Assembly: GCA_903813345.2 (NCBI GenBank)
Contig: CAIIXF020000001.1
Span: 932,001-996,000, forward strand
From: Owenia fusiformis
Lineage: Eukaryota; Annelida; Polychaeta; Sabellida; Oweniidae
Direction of reading: 5' to 3'
DNA: 64,000 bases
Below are positions 1 through 12,022 of the stretch, piece by piece (within the stretch, counting starts at the first letter, position 1; the number at the start of each line of letters is the position of its first letter). Both the position numbers and the translations under genes were made by a program. Under the pieces are notes generated by a model. It was given only the letters and a program-made list of their open reading frames with translations. It was not told the DNA's origin and did not search any database.

Positions 1-121
1 ATGTTCTTGTGTATTCTGTCCACCATCATGCAATGAAAGACACTAATGGATTCCTGCCATAAGCAACAAGGCACCCTTTTAAAATGTTTGATTTTGCTTC
101 TTTGAAAGAGAACTTTGTCTA

Positions 122-567
122 CTTGAAATATACTAGGCTCTTACCCTCTGTCTACTTAATATACTACAAGGCTCTTACCCTCTGTCTACTTAATATACTA
201 CTAGGCTCTTACCCTCTGTCTACTTAATATACTACTAGGCTCTTACCCACTGTCTCGTTAATATACTACTAGGCTCTTACCCTCTGTCTACTTAATATAC
301 TACTAGGCTCTTACCCTCTGTCTACTTAATATACTAGGCTCTTACCCTCTGTCTACTTAATATACTAGGCTCTTACCCTCTGTCTATTTAATATACTAGG
401 CTCTTACCGTCTGTCTACTTAATATACTAGGCTCTTACCCTCTGTCTACTTAATATACTATGCTCTTACCCTCTGTCTACTTAATATACTAGGCTCTTAC
501 CCTCTGTCTACTTAATATACTAGGCTCTTACCGTCTGTCTACTTAATATACTAGGCTCTTACCCTCG
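122..567. repeat. 31/34-bp minisatellite
   Basis: About 13 head-to-tail copies of a unit beginning GGCTCTTACCCTCTGTCTAC. The basic unit is 31 bp, and the early copies carry a 3-bp extra CTA (34 bp). Copies are nearly identical, so the array is homogenised. No coding function is suggested. If PHACTR continues to the left, the array lies in one of its introns or downstream of it. Confidence 0.93.
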
Positions 568-1064
568 TCATAATATTTATGTAAAAATGCATTTTTGACT
601 ACAGTTTCTACTCGAATTTTCAAACATCATAACGTCATGCAAATCTATATAAAATTAGTGTTGCGTCCAGCCCTTGTATGTACAGAAGTACATATGTTTG
701 TTATAGAGAGAATATTGTAAATGTATAGGGGCCTTAATGCAACACTATTTTAAATGACATTGCTTTTTCATTTAAGGAAGTATTTTGTTAATTACTTCAT
801 TTGCTATTATAATAAGGCATAAACATGTGGATTATCACCACCTGTCATTTGATACAGTGGCCACTTGTGGTGGTAATATAAAACATGTCACTTTTCAGGA
901 AGGATTTGGAAGAGGGAACAGTAACCACCCCTCCCCTTGCAAAACACATTTGGAACAAGAATATTCAAAATTGCACCTGCTTTTTGTTTTAAGGAAGTAT
1001 TTTGCCAGACATCAATAAATTTTCTAAGCACTACTAGGTTTACACAACTTCATTATACAATGTA
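568..1064. other. non-coding stretch, no gene seen
   Basis: AT-rich sequence between two minisatellites. Short open frames here have no recognisable domain, splice context or codon bias. I see no gene. Confidence 0.6.
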
Positions 1065-1252
1065 CAGCCCTAAAGGGTACATGTGCATGGTTTGCAATGT
1101 TCCAGCCCTAAAGGGTACATGTGCATGGTTTGCAATGTTCCAGCCCTAAAGGGTACATGTGCATGGTTTGCAATGTTCCAGCCCTAAAGGGTACATGTGC
1201 ATGGTTTGCAATGTTCCAGCCCTAAAGGATTCATGTACATCTTTTGCAATGG
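1065..1252. repeat. 38-bp minisatellite, 5 copies
   Basis: Five copies of a 38-bp unit starting CCCTAAAGGGTACATGTGCA. The first four are almost identical and the last one diverges. The short open frames across it (including repeated cysteine-containing peptides) are by-products of the repeat. Confidence 0.93.
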
Positions 1253-1732
1253 TCAGAATACTTCCACATCACTTTCCAATTCCATCTGAATCTATATTTC
1301 CATTATCATCAAGACCCATCAAGAAACATATTACAAATGGACTGAATATTGTCTCTATAGTATGATAATGCTTTGTTTTGATAGTAGCATTCTGTGCCAA
1401 GTTGATTTTGAACAGACACTACATTTTATATGGCAAGATCATTAGTTTGACCCTAAAGCCTGTAAATCAGAAATATATACCACGTAATAAACATTTTATT
1501 TCAACTCCACCTTATCTCAAAGACTACAGTGTTTTCCTTTATACAAGAGTAGATCAAACAGTAGTAGAGTTGCTGTACTCCCTTCACAAAATTTAAGACC
1601 ACTAAGATCTTGTTTATTTTGAAAAATAAAAATTTTCAGAACTTGTATAGTAAATAATTGAATGATACATGATTGGTCAAAAAATAAGAGACTGGAATGT
1701 TAGAAGTAAAAAAGAGTAATTTACATTGAACA
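1253..1732. other. non-coding stretch, no gene seen
   Basis: Unique AT-rich sequence between the 38-bp and 58-bp arrays. No splice-supported coding exon was recognised. Confidence 0.55.
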
Positions 1733-4112
1733 TTCTCTGCACTATATTTACACAGCCTGTGGGTTACTTAGTCTTGTATCAAGTCAATGTCTTTTTGCAC
1801 TATATTTACACAGCCTGTGGGTTACTTAGTCTTGTATCAAGTCAATGTCTCTGCACTATATTTACACAGCCTGTGGGTTACTTAGTCTTGTATCAAGTCA
1901 ATGTCTTTTCTCACTATATTTACATTTTACACAGCCTGTGGGTTACTTAGTCTTGTATCAAGTCAATGTCTTTTTGCACTATATTTACACAGCCTGTGGG
2001 TTATTAAGTCTTGTATCAAGTCAATGTCTTTTCACACTTTATTTACACAGCCTGTGGGTTACTTAGTCTTTTATCGAGTCAATGTCTTTTCGCACTATAT
2101 TTACACAGCCTGTGGGTTACTTAGTCTTGTATCAAGTCAATGTCTTTTCGCACTATATTTACACAGCCTGTGGGTTACTTAGTCTTGTATCAAGTCAATG
2201 ACTTTTTGCACTATATTTACACAGCCTGTGGGTTACTTAGTCTTGTATCAAGTCAATGTCTTTTCGCACTATATTTACACAGCCTGTGGGTTACTAAGTC
2301 TTGTATCAAGTCAATGTCTTTTCGCACTATATTTACACAGCCTGTCTTTTCGCACTATATTTACACAGCCTGTGGGTTACCAAGTCTTGTATCAAGTCAA
2401 TGTCTTTTCACACTATATTTACACAGCCTGTGGGTTACTTAGTCTTGTATCAAGTCAATGTCTTTTCGCACTATATTTACACAGCCTGTGGGTTACCAAG
2501 TCTTGTATCAAGTCAATGTCTTTTCACACTATATTTACACAGCCTGTGGGTTACTTAGTCTTGTATCAAGTCAATGTCTTTTCGCACTATATTTACACAG
2601 CCTGTGGGTTACCAAGTCTTGTATCAAGTCAATGTCTTTTCGCACTATATTTACACAGCCTGTGGGTTACCAAGTCTTGTATCAAGTCAATGTCTTTTCA
2701 CACTATATTTACACAGCCTGTGGGTTACTTAGTCTTGTATCAAGTCAATGTCTTTTCGCACTATATTTACACAGCCTGTGGGTTACCAAGTCTTGTATCA
2801 AGTCAATGTCTTTTCGCACTATATTTACACAGCCTGTGGGTTACCAAGTCTTGTATGAAGTCAATGTCTTTTCGCACTATATTTACACAGCATGTGGGTT
2901 ACTAAGTCTTGTATCAAGTCAATGTCTTTTCGTACTATATTTACACAGCCTGTGGGTTACCAAGTCTTGTATCAAGTCAATGTCTTTTCACACTATATTT
3001 ACACAGCCTGTGGGTTACTTAGTCTTGTATCAAGTCAATGTCTCCGCACTATATTTACACAGCCTGTGGGTTACTAAGTCTTGTATCAAGTCAATGTCTT
3101 TTCGCACTATATTTACACAGCCTGTGGGTTACTAAGTCTTGTATCAAGTCAATGTCTTTTCACACTATATTTACACAGCCTGTGGGTTACCAAGTTTTGT
3201 ATCAAGTCAATGTCTTTTCGCACTATATTTACACAGCCTGTGGGTTACTTAGTCTTGTATCAAGTCAATGTCTCCGCACTATATTTACACAGCCTGTGGG
3301 TTACTAAGTCTTGTATCAAGTCAATGTCTTTTCGCACTATATTTACACAGCCTGTGGGTTACTAAGTCTTGTATCAAGTCAATGTCTTTTCACACTATAT
3401 TTACACAGCCTGTGGGTTACCAAGTTTTGTATCAAGTCAATGTCTTTTCGCACTATATTTACACAGCCTGTGGGTTACTTAGTCTTGTATCAAGTCAATG
3501 TCTCCGCACTATATTTACACAGCCTGTGGGTTACCAAGTCTTGTATCAAGTCAATGTCTTTACGCACAAATTTACACAGCCTGTGGGTTACTAAGTCTTG
3601 TATCAAGTCAATGTCTTTTTGCACTATATTTACACAGCCTATGGGTTACTTAGTCTTGTATCAAGTCAATGTCTCTGCACTATATTTACACAGCCTGTGG
3701 GTTACTAAGTCTTGTATCAAGTCAATGTCTTTTCACACTATATTTACACAGCCTGTGGGTTACCAAGTTTTGTATCAAGTCAATGTCTTTTCGCACTATA
3801 TTTACACAGCCTATGGGTTACTTAGTCTTGTATCAAGTCAATGTCTCTGCACTATATTTACACAGCTTGTGGGTTACTAAGTCTTGTATCAAGTCAATGT
3901 CTTTTCACACTATATTTACACAGCCTGTGGGTTACTAAGTCTTGTATCAAGTCAATGTCTTTTCGCACTATATTTACACAGCCTGTGGGTTACTTAGTCT
4001 TGTATCAAGTCAATGTCTTTTCGCACTATATTTACACAGCCTGTGGGTTACCTAGTCTTGTATCAAGTCAATGTCTTTTCGCACTTTATTTACACAGCCT
4101 GTGGGTCACTTG
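1733..4112. repeat. 58-bp minisatellite, about 41 copies, with higher-order structure
   Basis: A 2.4-kb array of a 58-bp unit containing TTTACACAGCCTGTGGGTTA and TCTTGTATCAAGTCAATGTC. Unit variants (TTTTCG, TTTTCA, CTCTG or CTCCG before CACTATA) are shared between copies. Around 3035-3265 and 3265-3495 a block of four units (about 230 bp) repeats as a higher-order unit. One copy near 2340 is truncated. The unit lacks stops in several frames, and 58 is not a multiple of three, so long frames rotate through the array. Those predicted peptides of up to 235 residues are artefacts. Confidence 0.96.
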
Positions 4113-5223
4113 TCTTTTGGGGCATGTAAGAATAATCAAAGAACCAAGCACCAGTAGTGGGAGATTGGATACCAAAGTGTATAATTCTCAGTTTTAGTGA
4201 GAGGGTTGCACTTTAGACTAGAGTCAGAGTAAGTTATATCACATTCTTTCATATAGCGGAAGATAATCCTACATTACTGCCCCTGATTCATCTTCCACAA
4301 ATTTCTGTATATGAATGTAAGAATGTGGACTGATCATGGTAAGCATTTCTATATATCAAAGCAAACATCCATTGCCCTAGTGATCACTTTCATCTAGTAC
4401 TGTAGTAGCCTCTCTGTTTATTTTGGACACCATTCTCTTGTGAGCACCTTTCTGATTGAAATGAGCAGCTTTCTCAGGTGTACATATTCTTGAGTAAACA
4501 GCTTTCTATAGTGAACAGCTTTCTCTAGTGAACACTTTTTTCTTCAATATACATCTTTCACAAAGTAACCCAATAAAAGTCCCAATTCTTTAATTAATAG
4601 CTTTTTCCAGTAGACACATTTCCTAAAGTTAACTCTGATTAACACCTTAACTTTTGAGGAAGATTTGAGATTTTTATCACAGCTTTTCTTGGGAATCAAA
4701 GATCTAGGGCAGCATAAGGATCTGGTGTTATGTTTAGAAGACTAACAAGATGACATGTTATATTTAGAACTTAACAAGATGACACGTTATGTTTAGAACA
4801 CTAACTAGATGACCAATGTTACCCTAAATGACCAAAGATTGGTTGAAATATAATTGTAATTAATCACTCCCAGGCAACATTGATTCATTGCTAGTAGGAC
4901 TCCTCTCCTGTCCAACCACACACTACTGACATTCCTAGCCTCACATTCTGAATTCAGTCAGTGAGATCCAATCAACAAGAGCTGCATGTATATTGTCGAT
5001 AAGCCACTATCAGGTCAGGACATAGTTGATAATTGCCAGATTTAATAGCCACGTCTGGCAATGATTAAATATGAATTATGATCACAGAGAGATTCAACAT
5101 AAAACAACATAGGGCTGGATTGTTCATGAGCTTGGATGCACTAGTTTATACATGTTGCTGTAGTTTGTTGTTTACAAATAACTTAATCATTATTCATTAT
5201 TTGTGAAAGTAAAGCCACCTTAC
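4113..5223. other. non-coding stretch, possibly PHACTR intron
   Basis: Unique sequence with short internal near-repeats, such as the ACTAACAAGATGACA-type motif around 4740-4815. No exon with a recognisable protein family was found on either strand. Later PHACTR exons would be expected on the minus strand but I could not identify any here. Confidence 0.5.
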
Positions 5224-5266
5224 CCTGCTCATCCCTGGCAGTGCTCTTATTCACACAGCAACCCAT
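5224..5266 (-). CDS. candidate tiny first exon starting MGCC
   Basis: On the minus strand an ATG at 5266 opens MGCCVNKSTARDEQ, then a good donor (CAGG|GTAAGG) at 5224/5223 in phase 1. MGCC is a classic N-myristoylation plus palmitoylation start, as in Src-family kinases and LAMTOR1. It lies downstream of the PHACTR RPEL exon on the same strand, so it would be a separate gene or an internal promoter product. No second exon was found. This could be chance. Confidence 0.22.
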
Positions 5267-5887
5267 GATGTCTCACATTTATATACAACTTCTACATTTA
5301 TATTTCCAGTGTAGTATTATCACCAAACATAAATCGCCACATGTATATTAAAGTCTGCCAAGTTACTGTGTATTAGCAGAGCATCTACTTCATCTAACTC
5401 TGTTCCAACTGTTCATTTACAAAGGTCAATTTTAACATTCCAACCTCATACCCCTTCAGTGGTAAGTTAACTTATCAACTTAGCAAGTAAAATAGCATAT
5501 ACATATTGGACTCACTTAATCTAGGGGGTGTTAGCTTGGGATTTTGGTCATGAATGTTTAACTAATCTACTGTGTAAATATACTGAAGTAAGATGACACA
5601 CTTGGTGTATATCATAAACTTCACACACTCATACTTTAAATGCATGATATTCACTGTACATTAATGTTTCACTGATTGTTGTCAATTCGATTAAATGTAA
5701 AACTGTTACAAATCAATGAAACTATATGCATACTTCAGGTTCAGTAAAGGACACACAAAAGACTATACACACATACATAGTACATACATACTATTAAGTT
5801 TTTTAATAAATGAACTATGTATGAAATGGAATATAGCTTTAGAAACAAATTAAAGTTAAAATATGAATCAAATACAATAAGGTTAAA

Positions 5888-6105
5888 ATACATGCAATAC
5901 AATACATGCAATATAATAATGTACAGTATAAAGACATGCAGTACAATTCATGCAGTACAATACATGCAATACAATTCATGCAGTACAATACATGCAATAC
6001 AATGCATGCAATATAAAACTATTACATATGTAAAATACATGCAGTACAAAATATGCAATACAATACATGCAGTTCAATGCATGTTGTACAATACATGCAG
6101 AATGA
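5888..6105. repeat. imperfect 14-bp repeat (TACATGCAATACAA)
   Basis: About 15 degenerate copies of TACATGCARTACAA, alternating with 14-16 bp variants. The 125-codon frame through it (5817-6194) only reads Met-Gln-Tyr-type repeat peptides and is not a gene. Confidence 0.85.
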
Positions 6106-6594
6106 TTAGTATACAAGGACATGAACACTTCATCTACAACTTCATGTTCTTTGAATTGAGCAAATTGTCAAAAGCACACATTAATCCCAAATAGAATGAA
6201 TGAAGTGAACTGACCCTCTAGGTTCAGTAATCAATCAGTGGGGTGTCACTTTACTCTCACAGCATGTATTTGACCCATTTACTTATTAGTGATTTTAGTA
6301 AAAGTGTGCAGAGAGTACTAGTAAGTCTTAACAAGAGAATGGCAAGTCTACAGAGGAGCAAGTCCCAATGAATAATATATTCTTTCCTAAACATGAGGTA
6401 TGAATCAAAGAGACAAATAATGTTTGAAATATGCTCAAAATACATTTTATTCAAGACTGTACTTCAGAGATCTCAGCATTTATGAAAATTCCAGTCTTTA
6501 GGTGGCCACTTTGGATTGTATGAGGCACAATTAATCAAGGCATTAATATGACAAAATATCACCAACTCGTTGCTCACAATATTATGAGTTCAAC
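6106..6594. other. non-coding stretch, no gene seen
   Basis: Unique AT-rich sequence. The small minus-strand open frame at 6257-6454 has no family resemblance or splice support. Confidence 0.5.
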
Positions 6595-6955
6595 TGATTG
6601 CGGATGATCTTGAAAAAATTTGTCGATTTGAAGCAAGTTGAAAAATACCTTTTTGACCTTGAGAAGGTCATTGAAGGTCAAATCTCATATCTAAAGTCAG
6701 ATTTCAACTTCTGACAACTTGTAGATGATTTTGAATAAAAGTGGTCAATTTGACACCTTTTTAACCTGTTTTACCTTGAGAAGGCCATTGAAGGTCAAGT
6801 CTTGAATCTAAAAATCAGATTTGAACTTCTGAGAACTTGTGGATGATTTTGAAAAAAAGTTGAAAGTTGAAAAAATACCTTTTTGACTTTTTGTAACCTT
6901 GACAAGGTCATTGAAGGTCAAATCGTAAGTCAGATTTAAACTTCTGAGAACTTGC
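6595..6955. repeat. three tandem ~120-bp units with AGGTCA direct repeats
   Basis: Three diverged units, each with TTGACCTTGAGAAGGTCATT-like sequence followed by GAAGGTCAA, then CAGATTTGAACTTCTGAGAA. The core reads AGGTCA, four bases, AGGTCA: a DR4 arrangement of nuclear-receptor half sites. It is preceded by an inverted TGACCT in two of the units. Receptor binding is inference. Such GGTCA-rich repeats are common in invertebrate dispersed repeats. Confidence 0.75.
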
Positions 6956-7358
6956 GTCATGCAGTAATATTAATTTCTTTGATTAAATACATGTATTTAA
7001 AATAATTAAAATATTATATTCTTTAAGTAGAAGCCATTTTGAAGACATTTTTTGTAAATACTAACCATTTATACTTCTTTCCACCAAATATCAAGAAATT
7101 GGGTTATGTTATTGAGTTATGCTCTGGATAGATAGACTGATGGATATAAGGCTTCACTATTATCCCTATGAAACTTTATTCATTGGGATAATAACCACAG
7201 TCATGCAGGTCAATCGAAGGTTTCTATGTTTATCAATGATCATCAGGGGCATTATACAGGGTGCTCCTAAAAGTCATTCACACATCTCTTGAGTCAGCCC
7301 ATACATGTTAATATAAGGGAGTGTAGGGAGTGCAGTGTGCAGCATTGAGGGGTCTCAC
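6956..7358 (-). other. intron following the PHACTR RPEL exon
   Basis: Downstream of the donor of the RPEL exon (minus strand). No acceptor or exon could be assigned, so I cannot say where the next PHACTR exon is. Confidence 0.5.
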
Positions 7359-7481
7359 CTGTATAAGATAACACTTCACCGGCAGTTAGTGTGTGCGTGC
7401 AGTCGGGTTCAGGTTCCTTAAGGACACCTCGTTTAATAAGTTCTTCTCTACTGGTGCGAACAGAGATTTTACGTTCTAAAT
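7359..7481 (-). CDS. PHACTR: PHACTR exon carrying the first RPEL motif
   Basis: A 123-nt internal exon on the minus strand. The acceptor CTCTATTGTAG precedes 7481 and the donor CAG|GTGAGA follows 7359. Entry and exit are both phase 1. The G left by the upstream exon completes GAT, giving DLERKISVRTSREELIKRGV followed by LKEPEP. This is the RPEL repeat (RPxxxEL class) of phosphatase and actin regulators, which binds monomeric G-actin; the stretch from LERKIS to GVLKE is close to what I recall of vertebrate PHACTRs. The rest reads PDCTHTLTAGEVLSYT. Family knowledge: PHACTRs have this N-terminal RPEL near a basic nuclear-localisation segment, then a long variable region, three more RPELs and a PP1-binding C-terminus. 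Those later parts were not found here. Confidence 0.88.
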
Positions 7482-9085
7482 CTACAATAGAGGGACAGAC
7501 TTGGAACAACATGGTCAGGGGAAGACAGGGTGTTACATAAGTACAAGTAGCCACTTGATTTCAACTTGGCCAGATTATTTTGAAGCCTCAATTTTGGGCT
7601 AACTGAAGTAGCTTCAACCTTAACCACCTGATTTCCAGCATGTAGGAAAACAGGTGGTTTGAACTGAAATTTTGACCATAATAGATTTGCACTGCTTATG
7701 ACACACCCTGGTTATGGGAGCTTACATTAAGAGAGCTATGTATTACAATAGTAAGATTATGTGACCAAGTACACCTATAAAGGGACCTGAGAAAAAAGGA
7801 AAAAGTTTTATTTGGCAGAAACAGTGGTGCATTTCCATTTATCAATTTGATCAAACCCATTCCTTGTTAAAACAGATGTAGAATTTGATGAACAAGGATG
7901 CAAATGGGATTTTGAGTCAAATGTGAACTAATAATTGTAAGAATTTTGACCAGAAATTCCTGTATAAATAAGAAGCCAATAAAGAAGAATAAAACCCTCT
8001 GAATAAGAGAAAAATATAACAGCCTTAATATGAAAAATACCATCTTCCATCTACAAACAACCAGGAAACATAAAGAAACATATAAAAGACAAACACAGAT
8101 AAGGTGATAAACTTATCACACTGTGAAATAAAATTTGGAACAAATGATAATATTGTTGTTGATAATTGGTAACCATAGTGACAAATTCCTATCTGATAAT
8201 AGTAATACACAAAAGAAAGTTATCAAAAATACCACGAGACCAGAAACAATCATTATGGTATTATGAGTTGTTATTGTAGTGTATGTAGTAAAAATATTAT
8301 TATTGAGTTGTGATATTATCATTTTGGCAATTGAATTGCCATGGCAATATCTCTGCATGTTTTGTACATTCATTATTGATTACTTGAGCTTTATCGAAGT
8401 AGCTTGTATAAAGCTATTTTGGCAATCAATTTCCATATATGGATATGTATATATACATAATACATGTATGCGGTTGTATAGCACCTTTTGATTGGGTGCG
8501 GGTGGAGCCGCCGGGTGTGCAGATCTTGGTGGTAGTAGCAAATATTCAAACTGTTAACCTTCAATCAAACAATCAACAAGTGAAAAGAAGATGTCCATTC
8601 CATCAGATATAATCACATGTTGAAAGAACAAGACACAGAGTGATAAATATTACACTTTTAGAGGCAAAATGACCACCATATATGTTATCCAGGACACCCA
8701 AAACCCAATCAGATCTTGACGCTGCTATGTTTTTTCTGTAAAATTCAAGTCAACACACAAGCAGTTTTCCTGGTATTTTGATGAGGTTTATGTGGCACAA
8801 AAAAGATGACAATAAAAATATAACAACATCAGCATGACTGGCACATGACTGTCTGATAATGAACCATATGCTATAAAGATAGGTAAATAGATGGCAGCAC
8901 ATGTGTTGAGAGGGCCAGAATATCTTTCATAATATACAGACAACTGGCAAAAGGTCACTTAATTTATTGATTTATCAAGTATTTCCATTTGGATAAACTT
9001 AAAACACCATTGGAATATAACTTTATTAAATTGTTGATATGCAGATTGTGATCAAAATTGTGATGCCTAAAAGAGTTAATGAACT
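7482..9085 (-). other. PHACTR intron (between KPWKWR exon and RPEL exon), part 1
   Basis: AT-rich intronic sequence. A short GC-rich patch at about 8495-8530 could be read as Pro/Thr-rich peptide on the minus strand but has an in-frame stop just upstream and incompatible phase, so I do not call an exon. Confidence 0.65.
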
Positions 9086-9290
9086 TGGTGCTCTCCCCAG
9101 GCTTTTTTCTTAGGTGGGTGCAAAATTCTCATTTTCACAATTCAGACAAAAATTGGTCGTAATATGCCAATTTTTATGAATTTTCTCATTTTCAAGTAGG
9201 TGCAAATGGATTTTCAAGTGGGTGCAAGCCTATTTTCAAAATCTCAAGTGGAAGGTGCACCCACTTGCTTTAATACTGGGGAGATCACTG
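9086..9290. mobile_element. hAT-like MITE, copy 1 (about 205 bp)
   Basis: Terminal inverted repeats: GGTGCTCTCCCCAG at the left and CTGGGGAGATCACTG at the right. The better-preserved end reads CAGTGATCTCCCCAG, and CAGTG-type termini are typical of hAT elements. The interior has alternating GGTGGGTGCA / TGCACCCACTTG motifs. A second copy in the opposite orientation lies at 22993-23198. GAACTTG occurs on both flanks and may be a target duplication, but I cannot place it exactly. Confidence 0.72.
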
Positions 9291-9955
9291 GAACTTGCAA
9301 AGATTTTTAAAATGTAAATTGTGTCAAGTGGCATTTTTTCTGAAAACTCAAAAATCCTGGAAATTTGGATAAAGGTAGACAGGTGCAAATCAAGGTTGTT
9401 TTAATAAAAAATTACTCACAAAATACAGATATGTCATCAAAAAGAAGAAAATGATTGTCTTTGCTTAAAAATGCAGATCTCCTAAAATCTCATGAATACT
9501 AGACTTCAGCGAGATTTCAAAGCTATTTACCAAACCTTCTACTGCCACGAGTGCTTGGCCTTGTCCACTATACAAGTTAAGTTATATTAACGAACACACT
9601 CAGGCTTTCCATCACTGAGCCATGTTGTATGAACAACAAGATCCTTTAAGAATAGGAATACACCATATACTTAGCAGCAAGTTAGCCATTTTACAAGGAT
9701 GAAATGCTACCATGGTTACTAACACTACCTTGGTGATGTTACCCTGGTTACTCAATACAATCAGAAGAATTGTTATCAACCAAGGAACAAGGAAAACCTC
9801 TAAATACAAAATTTCATACTCTAGTTAGATCAATCAACTACTTTATATTATATACTGTTAGTGTACAAAATGCTACATTAAACCAAGACAAAGACAGAAA
9901 TCAAACAAGAACAAGTTACATTTAAAACTATACTATTAAAAAATGTTGAACATAC
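9291..9955 (-). other. PHACTR intron, part 2
   Basis: Intronic sequence up to the donor of the KPWKWR exon. No further feature recognised. Confidence 0.65.
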
Positions 9956-10123
9956 CAACTGCAGTTTTTTCTATTTTATCACTTTTCTTTTTTCGCCTCC
10001 ATTTCCATGGTTTAAATAAATTCCTTAAATTGTATAATTTTCCTTTGTGTTCTTTCTGTTGCCCAGATGCCTTCATATTATCAATAGAACTGGACCTAGT
10101 AGCGCCATTCTGTTTCTCTTTTT
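9956..10123 (-). CDS. PHACTR: PHACTR exon with basic KPWKWRRKKK segment
   Basis: A 168-nt internal exon on the minus strand with acceptor TTGTATTTTCAG and donor GTTG|GTATGT. It enters and leaves in phase 1. It encodes (E)KEKQNGATRSSSIDNMKA, then KLYNLRNLFKPWKWRRKKKS and DKIEKTAV. The FKPWKWR+KKKSDK block is the hallmark N-terminal basic segment of PHACTR proteins (known as a nuclear-localisation signal that overlaps actin-regulated import in the family). Spliced to the exon at 7359-7481, it gives KIEKTAV-DLERKISVR without frame break, exactly as the family needs. This agreement across two exons makes the identification strong. The upstream partner must end with one base of a codon; both candidate first exons (24758-24866 and 15488-15563) end in G and give GAA (Glu). 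Confidence 0.9.
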
Positions 10124-12022
10124 CTGAAAATACAAATTTTACATATTTCACAAGAATCAATATAAATCAAAAGCATTAAATCAAATGCTATCAATGATCT
10201 CCAGGTTGTACATTGTGCCATTAACTAGCGCAGTTGGAGCATCAAATCCCATCAAAACTTCATCTTCTTTTATCTCAGCTTTTCATAATGAAAAATGAAA
10301 AAACTGATTTGTAATAATGTAATATAATACAATATGTATGGCTCTCCCGTTTGTTTCAAATTAGATTGTATTAACTGATCATTAAAACTTAGTGCCTCTG
10401 CATGAAGGATGCTTGACCAATCATACCTAGCAACATTCAGAAGATAATACTCTCAGATTTACTTTTATTTATTATCTTTTTATTTATTTCCGAATTACTT
10501 TCTGACAATTCCTTAAATGTTCAACAAATGGTTGAGAGACGTTAATTCAAAATTGTCAAATATTCAGTTGTTTGGTACATACTGAATCACATACTACTTG
10601 TAATTAACATACATATACATATTCTGTGATGTGGCATTCATTTATACTGTAACATCTGCCATTAGGTTAATTCCAGTTAAAATGCATTCAACCTACTCAA
10701 TTCAACATTTTCTAAAGCAATGCATTTATTCTATCAAAATATAACATAATACAACACTGATAAGTAGAGAAGCAAGGTGATTATATAGAATATGTGTAAA
10801 AAGTATGAAATATACATTCATGACAGAAAAACATTGTTGCCTCTTACTACCCATCCACCAAGCTGACGACAATATCGCACCTTTTTTAGGTACAATGAAT
10901 ATGAAATGCATTCATGACAGAAAAAAATTTTTGCATCTAATTAATTTGTTTTGAGTTTAAGTACTCTGCCAAATTCAGTTCATGTGGATCACATAATGAG
11001 ATGTACTTACTTAGCAACTTCATGTGTAAGATGAAAGAACCACAACAGTTTCCATGACAACAAAACACTATAATCATATACAATAGCAACATGCCAGGGA
11101 TCTCACATACACATGATACAGAACAACTATACATTTAGATGAAAAATGTACTTTTACAGAACAACAATAAAAAATGATACTGATACACAGAATGCATGCA
11201 CTAATACAGGATTTAAGCATGGCTCCATGTGTTCTAGATAATGCAAATGCAGTAGTTTCTTGGAAGCGGCCTTTATTTTAGTCAATTGATAATCTATATT
11301 TACTTACACAAAGGATTATATTCCCATTTTAGAAATCTAACACAAATGTGAAATTTCTATTTTTTGGCAAATTCACATAAAATTTTCATTAATTGATATG
11401 TTCAGTAAATGGAGGTCTCCTCTATCCATATAGCATAAGACAACCAAAAACAACTCAAATGTGAGACTCGAAAAGGTGGGACTGAGAAAGTTATATTTGA
11501 AACTTTTCCAACAACTAATGACTACATGTACTCATTACTGTTCCAGAGTTCCCAATCTCAGAAGTGATGCCAAAACTCCTCAATTAAAATACATTTAAAA
11601 TGAACCATAAATTTGGACAATTAAACATGAGTGTAGATACAGGACTCTGTTTATTCATTATTCCAGAAATATTTATATCAGAATGAATGCCAATAAAGAT
11701 AGAGGTCGGGTCAAATGAGGCATTACTCAATGTGGATTTTCCAAAGGTCAGGATGGTTTAGGCAAATATTGATTGATTTATGTAACAAATTCCTCAGCAT
11801 TTTTCTACTCAGGTATTCTTCCAATAAAGTCATAATCGTGTATTTTGGCCAAAATTGGTCAACAATGCTTAATTATAACCAACAGTTATAAGTGCAATCC
11901 CCTTTTGAAAATGTCAAGTGAATGCAGTGCCCACTTACTGGTGAGACCAAGTGCCTTTGCATTTTACCAATTTTCCTGATTAATATGGTGTGACAATATT
12001 GGATTGAAAGTTCCTATATATA
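10124..12022 (-). other. PHACTR intron
   Basis: AT-rich intronic sequence upstream of the KPWKWR exon. A weakly similar remnant of the hAT-like MITE may lie near 11850-11945. No exon recognised. Confidence 0.6.

Noticed and set aside
1733-4112. CRISPR-like array
   Set aside because: No unique spacers between repeats, eukaryotic context and no cas genes. It is an ordinary tandem minisatellite.
1726-4197. Long overlapping open frames (up to 235 codons) with repeated TACGLLSLVSSQCLF-type peptides
   Set aside because: They are the 58-bp minisatellite read through; the frame rotates with each unit and no start, promoter or splice context supports coding.
5817-6194. 125-codon open frame
   Set aside because: Low-complexity TACATGCAATACAA repeat gives repeated Met-Gln-Tyr/Asn peptide; no family.
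8490-8540. GC-rich patch as an extra PHACTR exon between the two internal exons
   Set aside because: In-frame stop upstream and phase mismatch; the two internal exons already join perfectly without it.
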